Below are positions 9,603 through 17,834 of a stretch of 64,000 nt of DNA, one piece after another; position 1 is the stretch's first letter, and the number at the start of each line of letters is the position of its first letter. Location of the stretch: positions 124,001 to 188,000 of the forward strand of contig JACKJB010000004.1 of NCBI GenBank assembly GCA_020638155.1, given 5' to 3'. The position numbers and the translations under genes are program-made. The notes below the pieces were generated by a model. That model was not told where the DNA came from, did no database searches, and saw only the letters and a list, made by a program, of their open reading frames with translations. This DNA comes from Rhodospirillales bacterium (lineage in GTDB: Bacteria > Pseudomonadota > Alphaproteobacteria > Micavibrionales > Micavibrionaceae).

Positions 9603-10269
9603 GGCGCTCCCCCTCCTGATCTTTATGCGGGATAGAACGGAACACATCTGCGAACAACAGGAATGTATTTTGTGCGACTTCGATAATCGCTTCCTGATCG
9701 GCAGGATCATCGATCTTATCCATCAGGCTTTCAAAGAATTTCATATGTTTTACATCAAGGCTGCCGTGTGAATACAGATAGGAAAAAGCATCATCGGAAA
9801 GCCCTGTGCCATTTTTAACGGCATCAGCGCCATTGGTGGCAATCTGTGTGCTGGTGCTTTCAAGCATAAACACCATACCAAAAAATCCGACCGGGTTTTT
9901 GCGGGCGATGTAATCATAGTTATAAGAAACCATGACCTGCGTTGCCAGATGCGGCGTCGCATTGCGGGCTTCTTCCTTGTTACCGCCTGCGGCTTCGATA
10001 TCGTTTAATATCCATTCTTCATGCCCCACTTCTTCTTCCAGATATTCGATCACGGCCTTTTGCAGCCATTTCTTGTTTTCAGGAAGTCGTGCGCCCATTG
10101 CCATCAGGTAAGGTACGGTATGCTTGACGTGGTGATAGGCCTGTGTCAGGTACGCTCTATAGCTGTCAGCATCGATCTCACCGCGCAGCCCATCCTGTAA
10201 TTGCGATACGCTGTATAATTCCTGTCTCTGGCTTTCGGTTTCTTTAACCAGCCGTTCGTAAAAGCTCAT
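9592..10269 (-). CDS. Haem-oxygenase-like diiron oxidase (HDO family)
   Basis: All-helical iron-containing redox enzyme, 225 aa. It carries the complete ligand pattern of haem-oxygenase-like diiron oxidases: Glu80-x2-His83 (EEVGHEEW), Glu137 (FMLES), then His168-x3-Asp172-x2-His175 (SHGSLDVKH). Known family members include UndA (fatty acid to terminal alkene), BesC (amino-acid fragmentation) and SznF (N-oxygenation), so O2-dependent oxidation of an acyl or amino substrate is expected. The second ATG (10269) has AGGAG at good spacing; the first (10275) is too close. The start overlaps the acyl-ligase gene by 26 bp, which suggests that it acts on a ligase-activated acyl compound. Confidence 0.88.
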   Translation of the reverse strand: MSFYERLVKETESQRQELYSVSQLQDGLRGEIDADSYRAYLTQAYHHVKHTVPYLMAMGARLPENKKWLQKAVIEYLEEEVGHEEWILNDIEAAGGNKEEARNATPHLATQVMVSYNYDYIARKNPVGFFGMVFMLESTSTQIATNGADAVKNGTGLSDDAFSYLYSHGSLDVKHMKFFESLMDKIDDPADQEAIIEVAQNTFLLFADVFRSIPHKDQEGERHAA

Positions 10270-11641
10270 GGTCATACTCCTTTGTGATCTGTGATTGGTA
10301 TTTCCTGAATATTTCTTCGCGCTTTGGCCGGCCCGTTCCGGTCAGTGTACTGTCCTGCACGGTGAAGGGCGGGGCAGAATGAAACGCTTTTATTTGGGCA
10401 TATTCCGGCAGGGCTTCATTTGCTGTCTTTACGGCCTGATCCATATCTGCCGTTTCATGAGCAGGCACAATCAAGGCGCTCAGGTAAGGCTGCGCATCGC
10501 CAAAAACAACGGCCTGCAATATTTGCGGCTGGGCCAACAAAACACTTTCCACCCATTCTGGCGATATATTGCGCCCATGCGATGTAATCAGGACATTCTT
10601 CTTGCGCCCATCGATATGCAGAAAGCCGTTATCATCAACGTGACCAAGGTCACCTGTTCTGAATATGCCTTCATGCGCTTCGCCCAGATAACCGAGAAAG
10701 GCGGGATTTCTGATTGTGATTTCCCCGCCTGCAACAGCCAGATCGATATGCGGTAAAACCTTGCCGACTGTGCCCGGTCTGTCGTTCTGCGGCGTATTGA
10801 GCGACACCACCGAAGCACATTCACTCAGGCCATAGCCTTCATAAACCGGCAGGCCCAATGCCCGCGTCTGCACTACCAGTTCCGGCGCTACTTTTGATCC
10901 GCCAACCGCGATAAACTTTAATGACGGCAGTTCCAGTTTTGTCTGCGCTACCGCCTGCATCAGTCCACGCAGCAATTCAGGAACCAGAATCGCCGATGTA
11001 ATTTTATGTGTGCTTATCGTGTGCGCGAGCTGTACAAAATCCGGCTGGAACGGATTGGCCATGCCGATGGCGTTCAGGCTGTATATATGTGCCGTTCCGC
11101 CCGCCAGAATTGTTGCATAAACGCCCGCGACATTTTCCAGCAGTACCGAAAGCGGCATGACCGGTAAATGGCGTTCGGCCAGATCAGCGCCGAGAACATC
11201 AACAATGCTTTGCGTGACCTGTTCAATACCATCCTGTGACAGGCAAACGCCTTTTGGTGTTCCCGTCGTGCCGGAGGTAAAGGTTATTTTGGCTGTGCCA
11301 TCGGGGATCAGTTTTGATTCCGCCGCGCCGGTTTCCGTTAGGCCACCCGGTGTGATGATATGACTGACGCCGGCGGCCTGAATGATATGATCGCGTTGCT
11401 GTGTACTAAAAAACGGCGGCAAGGGAACACAGGTAATCCCGGCTTTGACCGCCGCCAAATCCCAGAGCAGCCATTCCGTCCCGTTATCCAGAGCGATCCC
11501 CAGAACGCGGACATTGGATAGCCCGTTGGCCATGTCCTCTACTGCTTTAGCGAGCGCACCATAAGTAACGCTCTGGCTGGCGCTAACCAGTGCAATTTTA
11601 TCAGGATCATGCCTGTTTATCGCTTCGAGAATAACGCTCAT
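10244..11641 (-). CDS. AMP-dependent acyl/aryl acid ligase
   Basis: Adenylate-forming ligase, 465 aa, a little shorter than typical acyl-CoA synthetases. Motifs are in order: P-loop TSGTTGTPKG (A3), YGLSE (A5), TGDLGHVDDNGFLHIDGRKK (A7-A8) and the C-terminal catalytic Lys in GRPKRE (A10). It activates a carboxylic acid with ATP to an acyl-AMP and passes it to CoA or another acceptor; the acid is unknown. No carrier-protein gene lies in the operon, so CoA or direct transfer to an amine is plausible. It starts 3 bp after the thermostable-hemolysin-family gene and overlaps the diiron oxidase gene. Confidence 0.93.
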   Translation of the reverse strand: MSVILEAINRHDPDKIALVSASQSVTYGALAKAVEDMANGLSNVRVLGIALDNGTEWLLWDLAAVKAGITCVPLPPFFSTQQRDHIIQAAGVSHIITPGGLTETGAAESKLIPDGTAKITFTSGTTGTPKGVCLSQDGIEQVTQSIVDVLGADLAERHLPVMPLSVLLENVAGVYATILAGGTAHIYSLNAIGMANPFQPDFVQLAHTISTHKITSAILVPELLRGLMQAVAQTKLELPSLKFIAVGGSKVAPELVVQTRALGLPVYEGYGLSECASVVSLNTPQNDRPGTVGKVLPHIDLAVAGGEITIRNPAFLGYLGEAHEGIFRTGDLGHVDDNGFLHIDGRKKNVLITSHGRNISPEWVESVLLAQPQILQAVVFGDAQPYLSALIVPAHETADMDQAVKTANEALPEYAQIKAFHSAPPFTVQDSTLTGTGRPKREEIFRKYQSQITKEYDHELLRTAG

Positions 11642-11644
11642 ATC

Positions 11645-12349
11645 CTAAGTCCTGTAATGCAGTCGCGGGAACAGGCGCGGGCGGCAGTCCTGATATTCCG
11701 CGCCGAGCGCTCGTTTCAGACGTGCTACGCCTTGCTCAACCGACCCGGCCAGCACGCGCGGTCTGGTATCGTAATAGGTTCCCCAATTCTCTTTTTTCCC
11801 TTGGCCGTCTCTTTGCACGGCTTCTAAAGACGCATCACAGATTTTTTGCGGATTCAGGCCCAGTCGCTTAAAGGTGCGGTGCAGATAATCCGTACCCGTT
11901 ACGGTCGCATATCTGATGCCTTTAGAATTCAGATAGGATGCCAATGCCGCAAACAGAAAGATGGATGCGCCGCCGCCCGCCGATGCTAAATTTCCAATCT
12001 CGACAATTTGCTCGCGCGGCGTATCAAGAATTTGCTCGACGGGAAATTCCGTATAATGCTCAAGAAACAGCGGCTCATCCTGCGCGTAACGGAAACCGAC
12101 CGCCGCCAGAATATCGCCGTTCTCATTACGTACACTCATAAGCACCGGGTAATCGACGGATATGTCCGCGCCGTAAGAACGGGCATAAACGCCCTTGATA
12201 AAATCCTCGACCCGTCCGCGCTCGGGCTGGAAGCGCCCGGTGATATCGACAATCGCAGGCGTCAGTTTGCTAACCCGCGCAAGCTGTCTTTCCGCGAGAT
12301 AAAGGTTTGCCGTATTCAGATCGTTTTCGTGCAGTCGAAGCTTGAGCAA
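11645..12349 (-). CDS. Thermostable hemolysin family (GNAT-like) protein
   Basis: 234-aa member of the thermostable hemolysin (delta-VPH) family, recognised by the block VRNENGDILAAVGFR, LFLEHY, PVEQIL and VEIGNLAS. The family is named after a Vibrio hemolysin, but its sequence pattern suggests a GNAT/acyl-homoserine-lactone-synthase-like fold, so an N-acyltransferase role is likelier than membrane lysis. It starts at a TTG with AAAGGAG six bases upstream and is the first gene of the ten-gene operon. Pairing with an acyl ligase supports acyl transfer to an amine acceptor, which is inference. Regulation is probably by the operon's own regulator through the repeat at 12393-12413. Confidence 0.85.
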   Translation of the reverse strand: MLKLRLHENDLNTANLYLAERQLARVSKLTPAIVDITGRFQPERGRVEDFIKGVYARSYGADISVDYPVLMSVRNENGDILAAVGFRYAQDEPLFLEHYTEFPVEQILDTPREQIVEIGNLASAGGGASIFLFAALASYLNSKGIRYATVTGTDYLHRTFKRLGLNPQKICDASLEAVQRDGQGKKENWGTYYDTRPRVLAGSVEQGVARLKRALGAEYQDCRPRLFPRLHYRT

Positions 12350-12360
12350 AAGAGGCTCCT

Positions 12361-12381
12361 TTGAGTTTGTTTACAACTCAA
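12361..12381 (-). promoter_or_regulatory. Leader hairpin before the operon's first gene
   Basis: A perfect 7-bp inverted repeat (TTGAGTT ... AACTCAA, 7-nt loop) lies directly upstream of the ribosome site of the first operon gene, within its likely 5' untranslated leader. It could influence translation start. There is no direct evidence beyond the symmetry and the position. Confidence 0.4.
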
Positions 12382-12392
12382 GAGTCGCTTCC

Positions 12393-12413
12393 GAACCTGA
12401 AGAGAACCTGAAG
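12393..12413 (-). promoter_or_regulatory. PmrA-box-like operator (CTTCAG-N5-CTTCAG)
   Basis: Two exact copies of a 10-bp word (minus strand CTTCAGGTTC) are spaced 11 bp start to start, 44-64 bp upstream of the TTG of the ten-gene operon. The architecture equals the PmrA box of enterobacteria (CTTAAG-like hexamers separated by five bases), where OmpR-family dimers bind on one DNA face. The operon encodes a PmrA-like regulator, so autoregulation is the simplest reading. Confidence 0.6.
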
Positions 12414-12497
12414 GTGAGCGTGACGGAATTTCAAGAAAAGTTTGTCGTTTGAGCCAATGGCCGCGCACAGGATTTAATTAAAAGACTGGCTGGAAAA

Positions 12498-12573
<76 letters not shown>

Positions 12574-12594
12574 GCACCAAATGGATAGCGTAAG

Positions 12595-12624
12595 CCACCC
12601 GAAGCCCGTAAGGGCGAAGGGTGG
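12595..12624. repeat. Inverted repeat at island boundary
   Basis: Imperfect hairpin CCACCC-GAA-GCCC-GTAA-GGGC-GAA-GGGTGG: two perfect arms separated by a symmetric GAA/GAA internal loop. It directly abuts and overlaps by three bases the 25-bp tRNA-derived direct repeat that begins at 12622. There is no T tract, so it is not a plain terminator; it may relate to the recombination site or be a small repetitive element. Confidence 0.6.
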
Positions 12625-12646
12625 TAGCGAGGGAGGGACTCGAACC
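12622..12646 (-). repeat. att-like direct repeat: copy of tRNA-Met 3' end
   Basis: 25 bp identical to the last 25 bases (including CCA) of the tRNA-Met gene at 19441-19517, in the same orientation. Beyond the T-loop core the match stops abruptly and no other tRNA part is present. This is what site-specific integration into the 3' end of a tRNA gene leaves behind. The other copy is 6.8 kb away at 19441-19465. Confidence 0.75.
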
Positions 12647-13001
12647 TCCTGTACACATTCCTTGTATCCTGCGGACTTCACAGCCTATGGATACATTCAG
12701 GTTTCACAGGAAGGTCTCACTTTTATCCAGCTTTGTCAAGACTCTGTAAAAGCTCACTTTAGATAGACTCTACTAGCCCCGTAGGAGCTCGTACAGAGGC
12801 TCTAGAGTTGAGTGGGCAAAAATTCGATTAGACGCTATGTATGAACTCCGGGATTCGTGGGGCAGGTCAGAGGCAATACCTGCTTTAAGGGGCTTGGAGC
12901 ATGACAGGATTATCAGGTCGTGCAGCCCCTATGGGGGGACTCGGTTCATTGATTTAGTTGATTAGGCTCTCTCGGATTTTTTTCATTTTTTGAAAACGGC
13001 C
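12647..13001. other. Non-coding boundary region, no recognised gene
   Basis: About 355 bp between the att-like repeat and the end of the large RTX gene. I see no convincing gene or RNA. The longest plus-strand open stretch (about 12776-12962) lacks a start and ribosome site at its beginning and matches nothing I recognise. Base composition is less GC-rich than the neighbouring genes. It may be debris of the mobile element that used the tRNA-Met site. Confidence 0.5.
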
Positions 13002-16000
13002 CTAAACCACCAAACTCCCGTTCTCCAGCATCTCCTGCACATCCAGATGCTTGCCGCCATTGATGATGGCGATAGCGGTCATCTCAAACTCTGTCCCGTC
13101 CCCGTCGGCATCAACTTTGAGGATTGCGTCTTTGCCGTCGCGCTCGATCTCCACGAACTGCGAGATCATGTCCTGTACCGGGTCGTATTCGCCTTGCAGG
13201 ATGTCCGAGATATCCAGCGTGTCGCCGTCGTGCTTGCCGTGCCCGTGGCCTTTGCCTTTATCGTGCCCGAAGCCCCAGCCGTGATCGAACCAGCCGCCGT
13301 GGCTGCGTCCGACCTCAAAATCCTTGATCGTGTCCAGCCCGTTCAGGTCGGTAAATTTGAAGGTGTCGTTGCCTTGGCCGCCAACCAGCGTGTCATTGCC
13401 TTCCCCGCCGATCAGCAGATCATCACCGGAGCCGCCTTTAAGCGTATCGTTCCCAGCTCCGCCGGATAACATGTCATCCCCGCTGCCGGAGGACAGGGTG
13501 TCGCGGCCCGTGCCGCCTTCGAGCGTATCATCACCCCGGCTGGTATACAGCACATCGTTGCCATCGCCCCCGTCGAGTGTTTGATTATCCCGGCCATAGG
13601 CATAGAGCCTGTCATTCCCGGCCCCGCCCAGTAAAGTGTTGCTGCCTTGGGAATCGTTAAGGTAATCATCGCCGTCCCCGCCATCGAGCAGGTCATTGCC
13701 CTGATTACCGTAGAGCCTGTCTTTGCCCGCACCGCCGAACAGCGCATCATCGCCCTTACCACCGAACAGTGCGTCCTTATCCTCGCCCCCGAACAGCGCA
13801 TCATCTCCGTTCCGGCCAAACAGCGTATCCTTACCGCCCAGCCCGACGATAATGTCATCATGCCGTGAGCCGAATAGCGTATCCCGCCCGTCAGTACCGA
13901 CAATATCGGCCTGCTCGATCTCCAAGGTGACCATGCCGATACTCTGTGCGCCTTGATCGTCAACCAGCGTATATTCAAAACTGTCACTGCCGTAAAACCC
14001 GTCTGCCGGGGTGTAAGCAAAATCCCCGTCTTCATTAATACTGACAATCCCACCAGCCGCCGTGACCAGTACAGTCGCCTGCACCATGATGTTCTGGCCT
14101 TCGGGATCGAAGTCTGCGCCGTTCCCGTTATCCTCCAGCACGTTCCCGGCAATCGTCTGGCCTTCATAGGCATCAAACACATCATCCTGCGCCACAGGCG
14201 CTTCGTTAGAGGGCTGGATCGTCAAGAAAGCCGTCCCGACATCACTGCCGCCCTGTCCGTCGGTCACCGTGTACTCAAAACTATCCGGGCCAAAATAGTT
14301 CGCAGGCGGCATATAAACAAAATCCCCGTTGCCGAGGATGATAACACTGCCGCCCTGGGCGCTGGCGGTCATGTCCGAGACAAGTTGCAAGCTGTCCCCG
14401 TCAATATCAAAGTCCGCGCCGCTGCCGTTATCGGCCAGCAAATTACCTTCGATCTCCTGATTTTCTGTTCCCGTAAAGGCATCATTGAGCGCCTCGGGGG
14501 AGTCGTTGACGGGCGCGACAGCGATGGAGAGTTGGGCGGTATCGCTGCCGCCTTGCCCGTCAACGAGGGTATAGGACGCGGTGTCCAACCCGTTAAAATC
14601 AGCCGCCGGGTTATACATAAAACTTCCGTCCGGCGAAATAAAAAGCGTACCGCCCTGCGCTGTAGCAAAAGTGCCGCCCACAACAGAAAGCGCATCGCCG
14701 TCCACATCATCATCAATCCCGTTCCCGTTATCGCCGAGCAGGTTACCGGCGAGCGCGGTATCCTCATCCGTGGCAAACACATCATCCTGCGCCACAGGCG
14801 CATCATTGACCGGGTCAACCGTAATCGCCACCAGCCCGATATCCTGCCCGCCATTGCCGTCGAGCACCGTATAGTTAAAACTGTCCGGGCCGTGATAGTT
14901 CAGCGCCGGGGCGTAAATAAAGCTGCCGTCCGCCTGCAAAATCACACTGCCGCCCGTGGCCGTGATGATCTCAGCGGCAATCACGCTCAAGGCATCCCCG
15001 TCCGGGTCGCTATCCGCACCATTGCCGTTATCGGCCAGCACATTCCCGCTCAGCGCCGCGTCCTCGGCCACGCTAAACACATCGTCCGCCGCCATCGGCG
15101 GCTGGTTCGTCTGCATGAACGGATTGGGAAGCTGCATCACCGCCCCGTTATCAAAGATCACCCATTCCACCACGTTCGCCGGGTTGCCGGAGAATTGATC
15201 CTTGATCGTCACACCGGACGCGATATCGACCTGCAAATCATTGCCGACCTGCGTAAAGACAAGATCGGCAAAGCTCAGCCCGCCCTCAATTTTCAACGTA
15301 TCAGTGCCGCCCGTTTCCGTGATCGTATCAAACCCGTCACCGGGCGCGAAGATATAGGTATCGTTCCCTGCGCCGCCGCGAATGAAATCATCGCCTGAAC
15401 CACCTCTGATATAATCATCGCCGTCCCCGCCGGAAATCGTGTCATTTCCGGCACCGCCATACAAACTTTTTGCGCCGTTGCCGCCTGTGATCGTGTCATT
15501 ACCCGATCTGCCGTAATAGACACTGCCAACAGAATCATCCCCGATAATCGTGTCATCCCCGCCGCGCCCATCAAGTACCGCGCTGTTTAAAATATCCGCC
15601 GCAATCAAAAAATCATCGCCGCTGCCGCCGATATGCTGGCGTGGTCTGAACGCGTCATTCGGGTCATCGGGATGCAGGTTATATGCGTCATCATAAAAGC
15701 TGCCGTCGTCAAATGTAATTGTCGGCAAACTGTTAAGGTCACTGCCATCCGTCGTCCTGTACTGGTTTTCCAGCGTCAGCGTCCCGCGCCCTGCAATCGT
15801 TATCAGCAGATCAAACCGCCATTCCTGCCCGACCTGCTGACCGTTCAGTTCGGTAAAGGAAACATCCGCCGGATCAATGCCCGTATCCATATCTATACGA
15901 AACACCGATCCGCGTCCGCCGCGAATGTAATCATTGCCTCCGCTATAGGTCAGGAAATTATGAGTACTGTTCCCCGTCCATGCCGTAACCGTATCATCGC

Positions 16001-17834
16001 CCAGCCCCATTGCAATCCAGTTGTTGGCCCCGGACTTTGTAACAATCGTATCGCTGTAGTTTGTGGCCACCATAGATATATTCCGCCCGCTATGCGTATC
16101 GGTCATTACGCCGTCCGAAACGATGCCTGTAGCAAGATTAAACGTCATCCCCGGCCCAAACGCCGAATAATCAAACACCCCGCGCCCGTCATAGCTGTGG
16201 CCCAGCGTATTGATGTAAACATGCGCGGCGACGCTTGCGTTCGATAAATTGATATGCTCGACATCATTAACGGTTATGCGATTCCCGAACAAAACCGTAT
16301 CGCCGGTCACCTCAAGATCACCGGCACTGATGGCCAGAGTGTCCTGTCCATCTCCTGCTTCTATCCGCGCGATGGGAACTGCATTGGTCGGAACAAAAAT
16401 CACATCGTCCCCGGCACCGTATAAAAACAATTCGACATTCTCCGCATTGATATATGAATTAAACCCGTCCGTATATTCGCGCAAATCCAGCGTATCGAAC
16501 CCGTCGCCCCCGACAATCCGGTCCGCCCCGGCATACCCGATAAATGTGTCATCGCCGCCCCATCCGAACAGGTTATTGTCCCCGTCCGTCCCTGCAATCA
16601 CATCGCCAAATTCGGAGCCGTAGACGTTTTCAATGCTGACCAGCGTATCGAACGGCCCGCCGCCCGGTCCCGCGACCTGATCGGTCCCGTTGATAAACGC
16701 CGTTTCATCGTCCAGCCTGATCGTCACGCCCCGCGCATCGGCAACATCCCGGTAAAACACCCAGTCACTCCCCGCCCCGCCGTCAAAACTGCGCCCGAGC
16801 ACGACATTCAAATCGTACTGATCCGCATAATCCGTCCCGGTGAAACTGTTGAAGTTGTCCAGGATGAAATCTCGGCCAAATGGATCATTAACCCGAACTG
16901 ATGTCGTGATCGTGCTGCCTATCGCGTCCCCTAATTCTGCTTGTGCCTGCTGAATTTCAGCAGGAGTCAAATCTTCCAGCGTATAACGCGCCGGTGCGAA
17001 TGGATCAAAAATAAACTGGTTTTCCGGATCAAACGTTTTATGGTTGACGCGCTCAACCGAATATAAGCTATCGGTAAACGACCCATCCGTTCCTTCTACA
17101 AGCAACTGTGAGTATAGAACATGCGTCACCTTAATCGGTGTCGCGCCGTAACGTACCGTATCAAACCCATCGGAGGTGTCATAGTCCGTCCTGTTAAATG
17201 TAGCCCCGCCGTAAAATTCGTCAGACCCACCTCCCTTGATAAACACATGATTAATCTCATGAGCAAACCCCTGAAGCACCAAACGTCCGCCAGCGTCAGA
17301 ACTATTCCCAGCACCATCCAGCAAGTACCGATATCCCGGATAACTATCTGGGTCATAACGATCACCGGTGCCATTTTCTTTCGGTGTCTGCTCTGTAAAG
17401 TCAACACCCATGAAAGACAGGAGCGACGATGTAACGGAATTGCTGTTAGGACCAGTAGGAAAATATGAAATCTCAGGTGCAGTTATAATCGAGTCTGCAT
17501 ATGCTGTTATAAATGACCACTCTCCAGAAGCTGTAAACGAACCAAGATCAAGCATGGTATAGTTATAGTAGTCTTCTGGATCCCGATCTGCTGTACCGTT
17601 ATCGTCTATATCAATTTTATAATGCGGTAAAAGATCGCTTTGGACGGGCTCGTTATATAAAATATTGATATGTCCATAGAATAGAGGAATACTTCCTGAT
17701 GGGCCTGCATTAATCATAAACTGGTCATCAAAAGTATCCGTATTGCCATCTAGGTCGTATACTAAGTACGTGTGTGCGTTAGGAACAATTGTTGCTGCAC
17801 TTGAAGCTATATAAATCTTAGCGTCTGTTGTCAT
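13002..17834 (-). CDS. Giant RTX protein with cadherin-like repeats
   Basis: Predicted type I-secreted surface protein, 1610 aa. ATG 17834 follows GAGGTG. Layout: an N-terminal module (about 1-170) with HTYLVYDLDG and GPNSNSV; a long region with scattered RTX repeats (about 405-445, 731-834); four ~100-residue cadherin-like/VCBS-type repeats (about 911-1310), each with the NDAPVAQDDVF...DxDGD...DSF.YT signature; an RTX block (about 1315-1481); and a type I secretion C-terminus. That C-terminus contains an unusual His/Gly-rich insert at about 1508-1537, between FEVG and DTLDISDIL. The start overlaps the lipoprotein gene's end by 17 bp. It lies in the segment bounded by tRNA-Met-derived repeats, so it is probably horizontally acquired. 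Adhesin is most likely; the N-terminal module may have a separate effector-like role. Confidence 0.9.
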   Translation of the reverse strand: MTTDAKIYIASSAATIVPNAHTYLVYDLDGNTDTFDDQFMINAGPSGSIPLFYGHINILYNEPVQSDLLPHYKIDIDDNGTADRDPEDYYNYTMLDLGSFTASGEWSFITAYADSIITAPEISYFPTGPNSNSVTSSLLSFMGVDFTEQTPKENGTGDRYDPDSYPGYRYLLDGAGNSSDAGGRLVLQGFAHEINHVFIKGGGSDEFYGGATFNRTDYDTSDGFDTVRYGATPIKVTHVLYSQLLVEGTDGSFTDSLYSVERVNHKTFDPENQFIFDPFAPARYTLEDLTPAEIQQAQAELGDAIGSTITTSVRVNDPFGRDFILDNFNSFTGTDYADQYDLNVVLGRSFDGGAGSDWVFYRDVADARGVTIRLDDETAFINGTDQVAGPGGGPFDTLVSIENVYGSEFGDVIAGTDGDNNLFGWGGDDTFIGYAGADRIVGGDGFDTLDLREYTDGFNSYINAENVELFLYGAGDDVIFVPTNAVPIARIEAGDGQDTLAISAGDLEVTGDTVLFGNRITVNDVEHINLSNASVAAHVYINTLGHSYDGRGVFDYSAFGPGMTFNLATGIVSDGVMTDTHSGRNISMVATNYSDTIVTKSGANNWIAMGLGDDTVTAWTGNSTHNFLTYSGGNDYIRGGRGSVFRIDMDTGIDPADVSFTELNGQQVGQEWRFDLLITIAGRGTLTLENQYRTTDGSDLNSLPTITFDDGSFYDDAYNLHPDDPNDAFRPRQHIGGSGDDFLIAADILNSAVLDGRGGDDTIIGDDSVGSVYYGRSGNDTITGGNGAKSLYGGAGNDTISGGDGDDYIRGGSGDDFIRGGAGNDTYIFAPGDGFDTITETGGTDTLKIEGGLSFADLVFTQVGNDLQVDIASGVTIKDQFSGNPANVVEWVIFDNGAVMQLPNPFMQTNQPPMAADDVFSVAEDAALSGNVLADNGNGADSDPDGDALSVIAAEIITATGGSVILQADGSFIYAPALNYHGPDSFNYTVLDGNGGQDIGLVAITVDPVNDAPVAQDDVFATDEDTALAGNLLGDNGNGIDDDVDGDALSVVGGTFATAQGGTLFISPDGSFMYNPAADFNGLDTASYTLVDGQGGSDTAQLSIAVAPVNDSPEALNDAFTGTENQEIEGNLLADNGSGADFDIDGDSLQLVSDMTASAQGGSVIILGNGDFVYMPPANYFGPDSFEYTVTDGQGGSDVGTAFLTIQPSNEAPVAQDDVFDAYEGQTIAGNVLEDNGNGADFDPEGQNIMVQATVLVTAAGGIVSINEDGDFAYTPADGFYGSDSFEYTLVDDQGAQSIGMVTLEIEQADIVGTDGRDTLFGSRHDDIIVGLGGKDTLFGRNGDDALFGGEDKDALFGGKGDDALFGGAGKDRLYGNQGNDLLDGGDGDDYLNDSQGSNTLLGGAGNDRLYAYGRDNQTLDGGDGNDVLYTSRGDDTLEGGTGRDTLSSGSGDDMLSGGAGNDTLKGGSGDDLLIGGEGNDTLVGGQGNDTFKFTDLNGLDTIKDFEVGRSHGGWFDHGWGFGHDKGKGHGHGKHDGDTLDISDILQGEYDPVQDMISQFVEIERDGKDAILKVDADGDGTEFEMTAIAIINGGKHLDVQEMLENGSLVV

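Noticed and set aside
12622..12960. Possible two-piece tmRNA suggested by the T-arm-like sequence
   Set aside because: No tag reading frame or matching acceptor half was found. The similarity ends exactly with the tRNA-Met 3' end, which an integration duplicate explains better.
12776..12962. Plus-strand open stretch that could be an integrase fragment
   Set aside because: No integrase catalytic residues or motifs were found in its translation, and it lacks a start and ribosome site.
13953..15398. A 481-codon open frame on the plus strand
   Set aside because: Antisense to the cadherin-like repeats of the giant RTX gene; the repeated character mirrors that gene.
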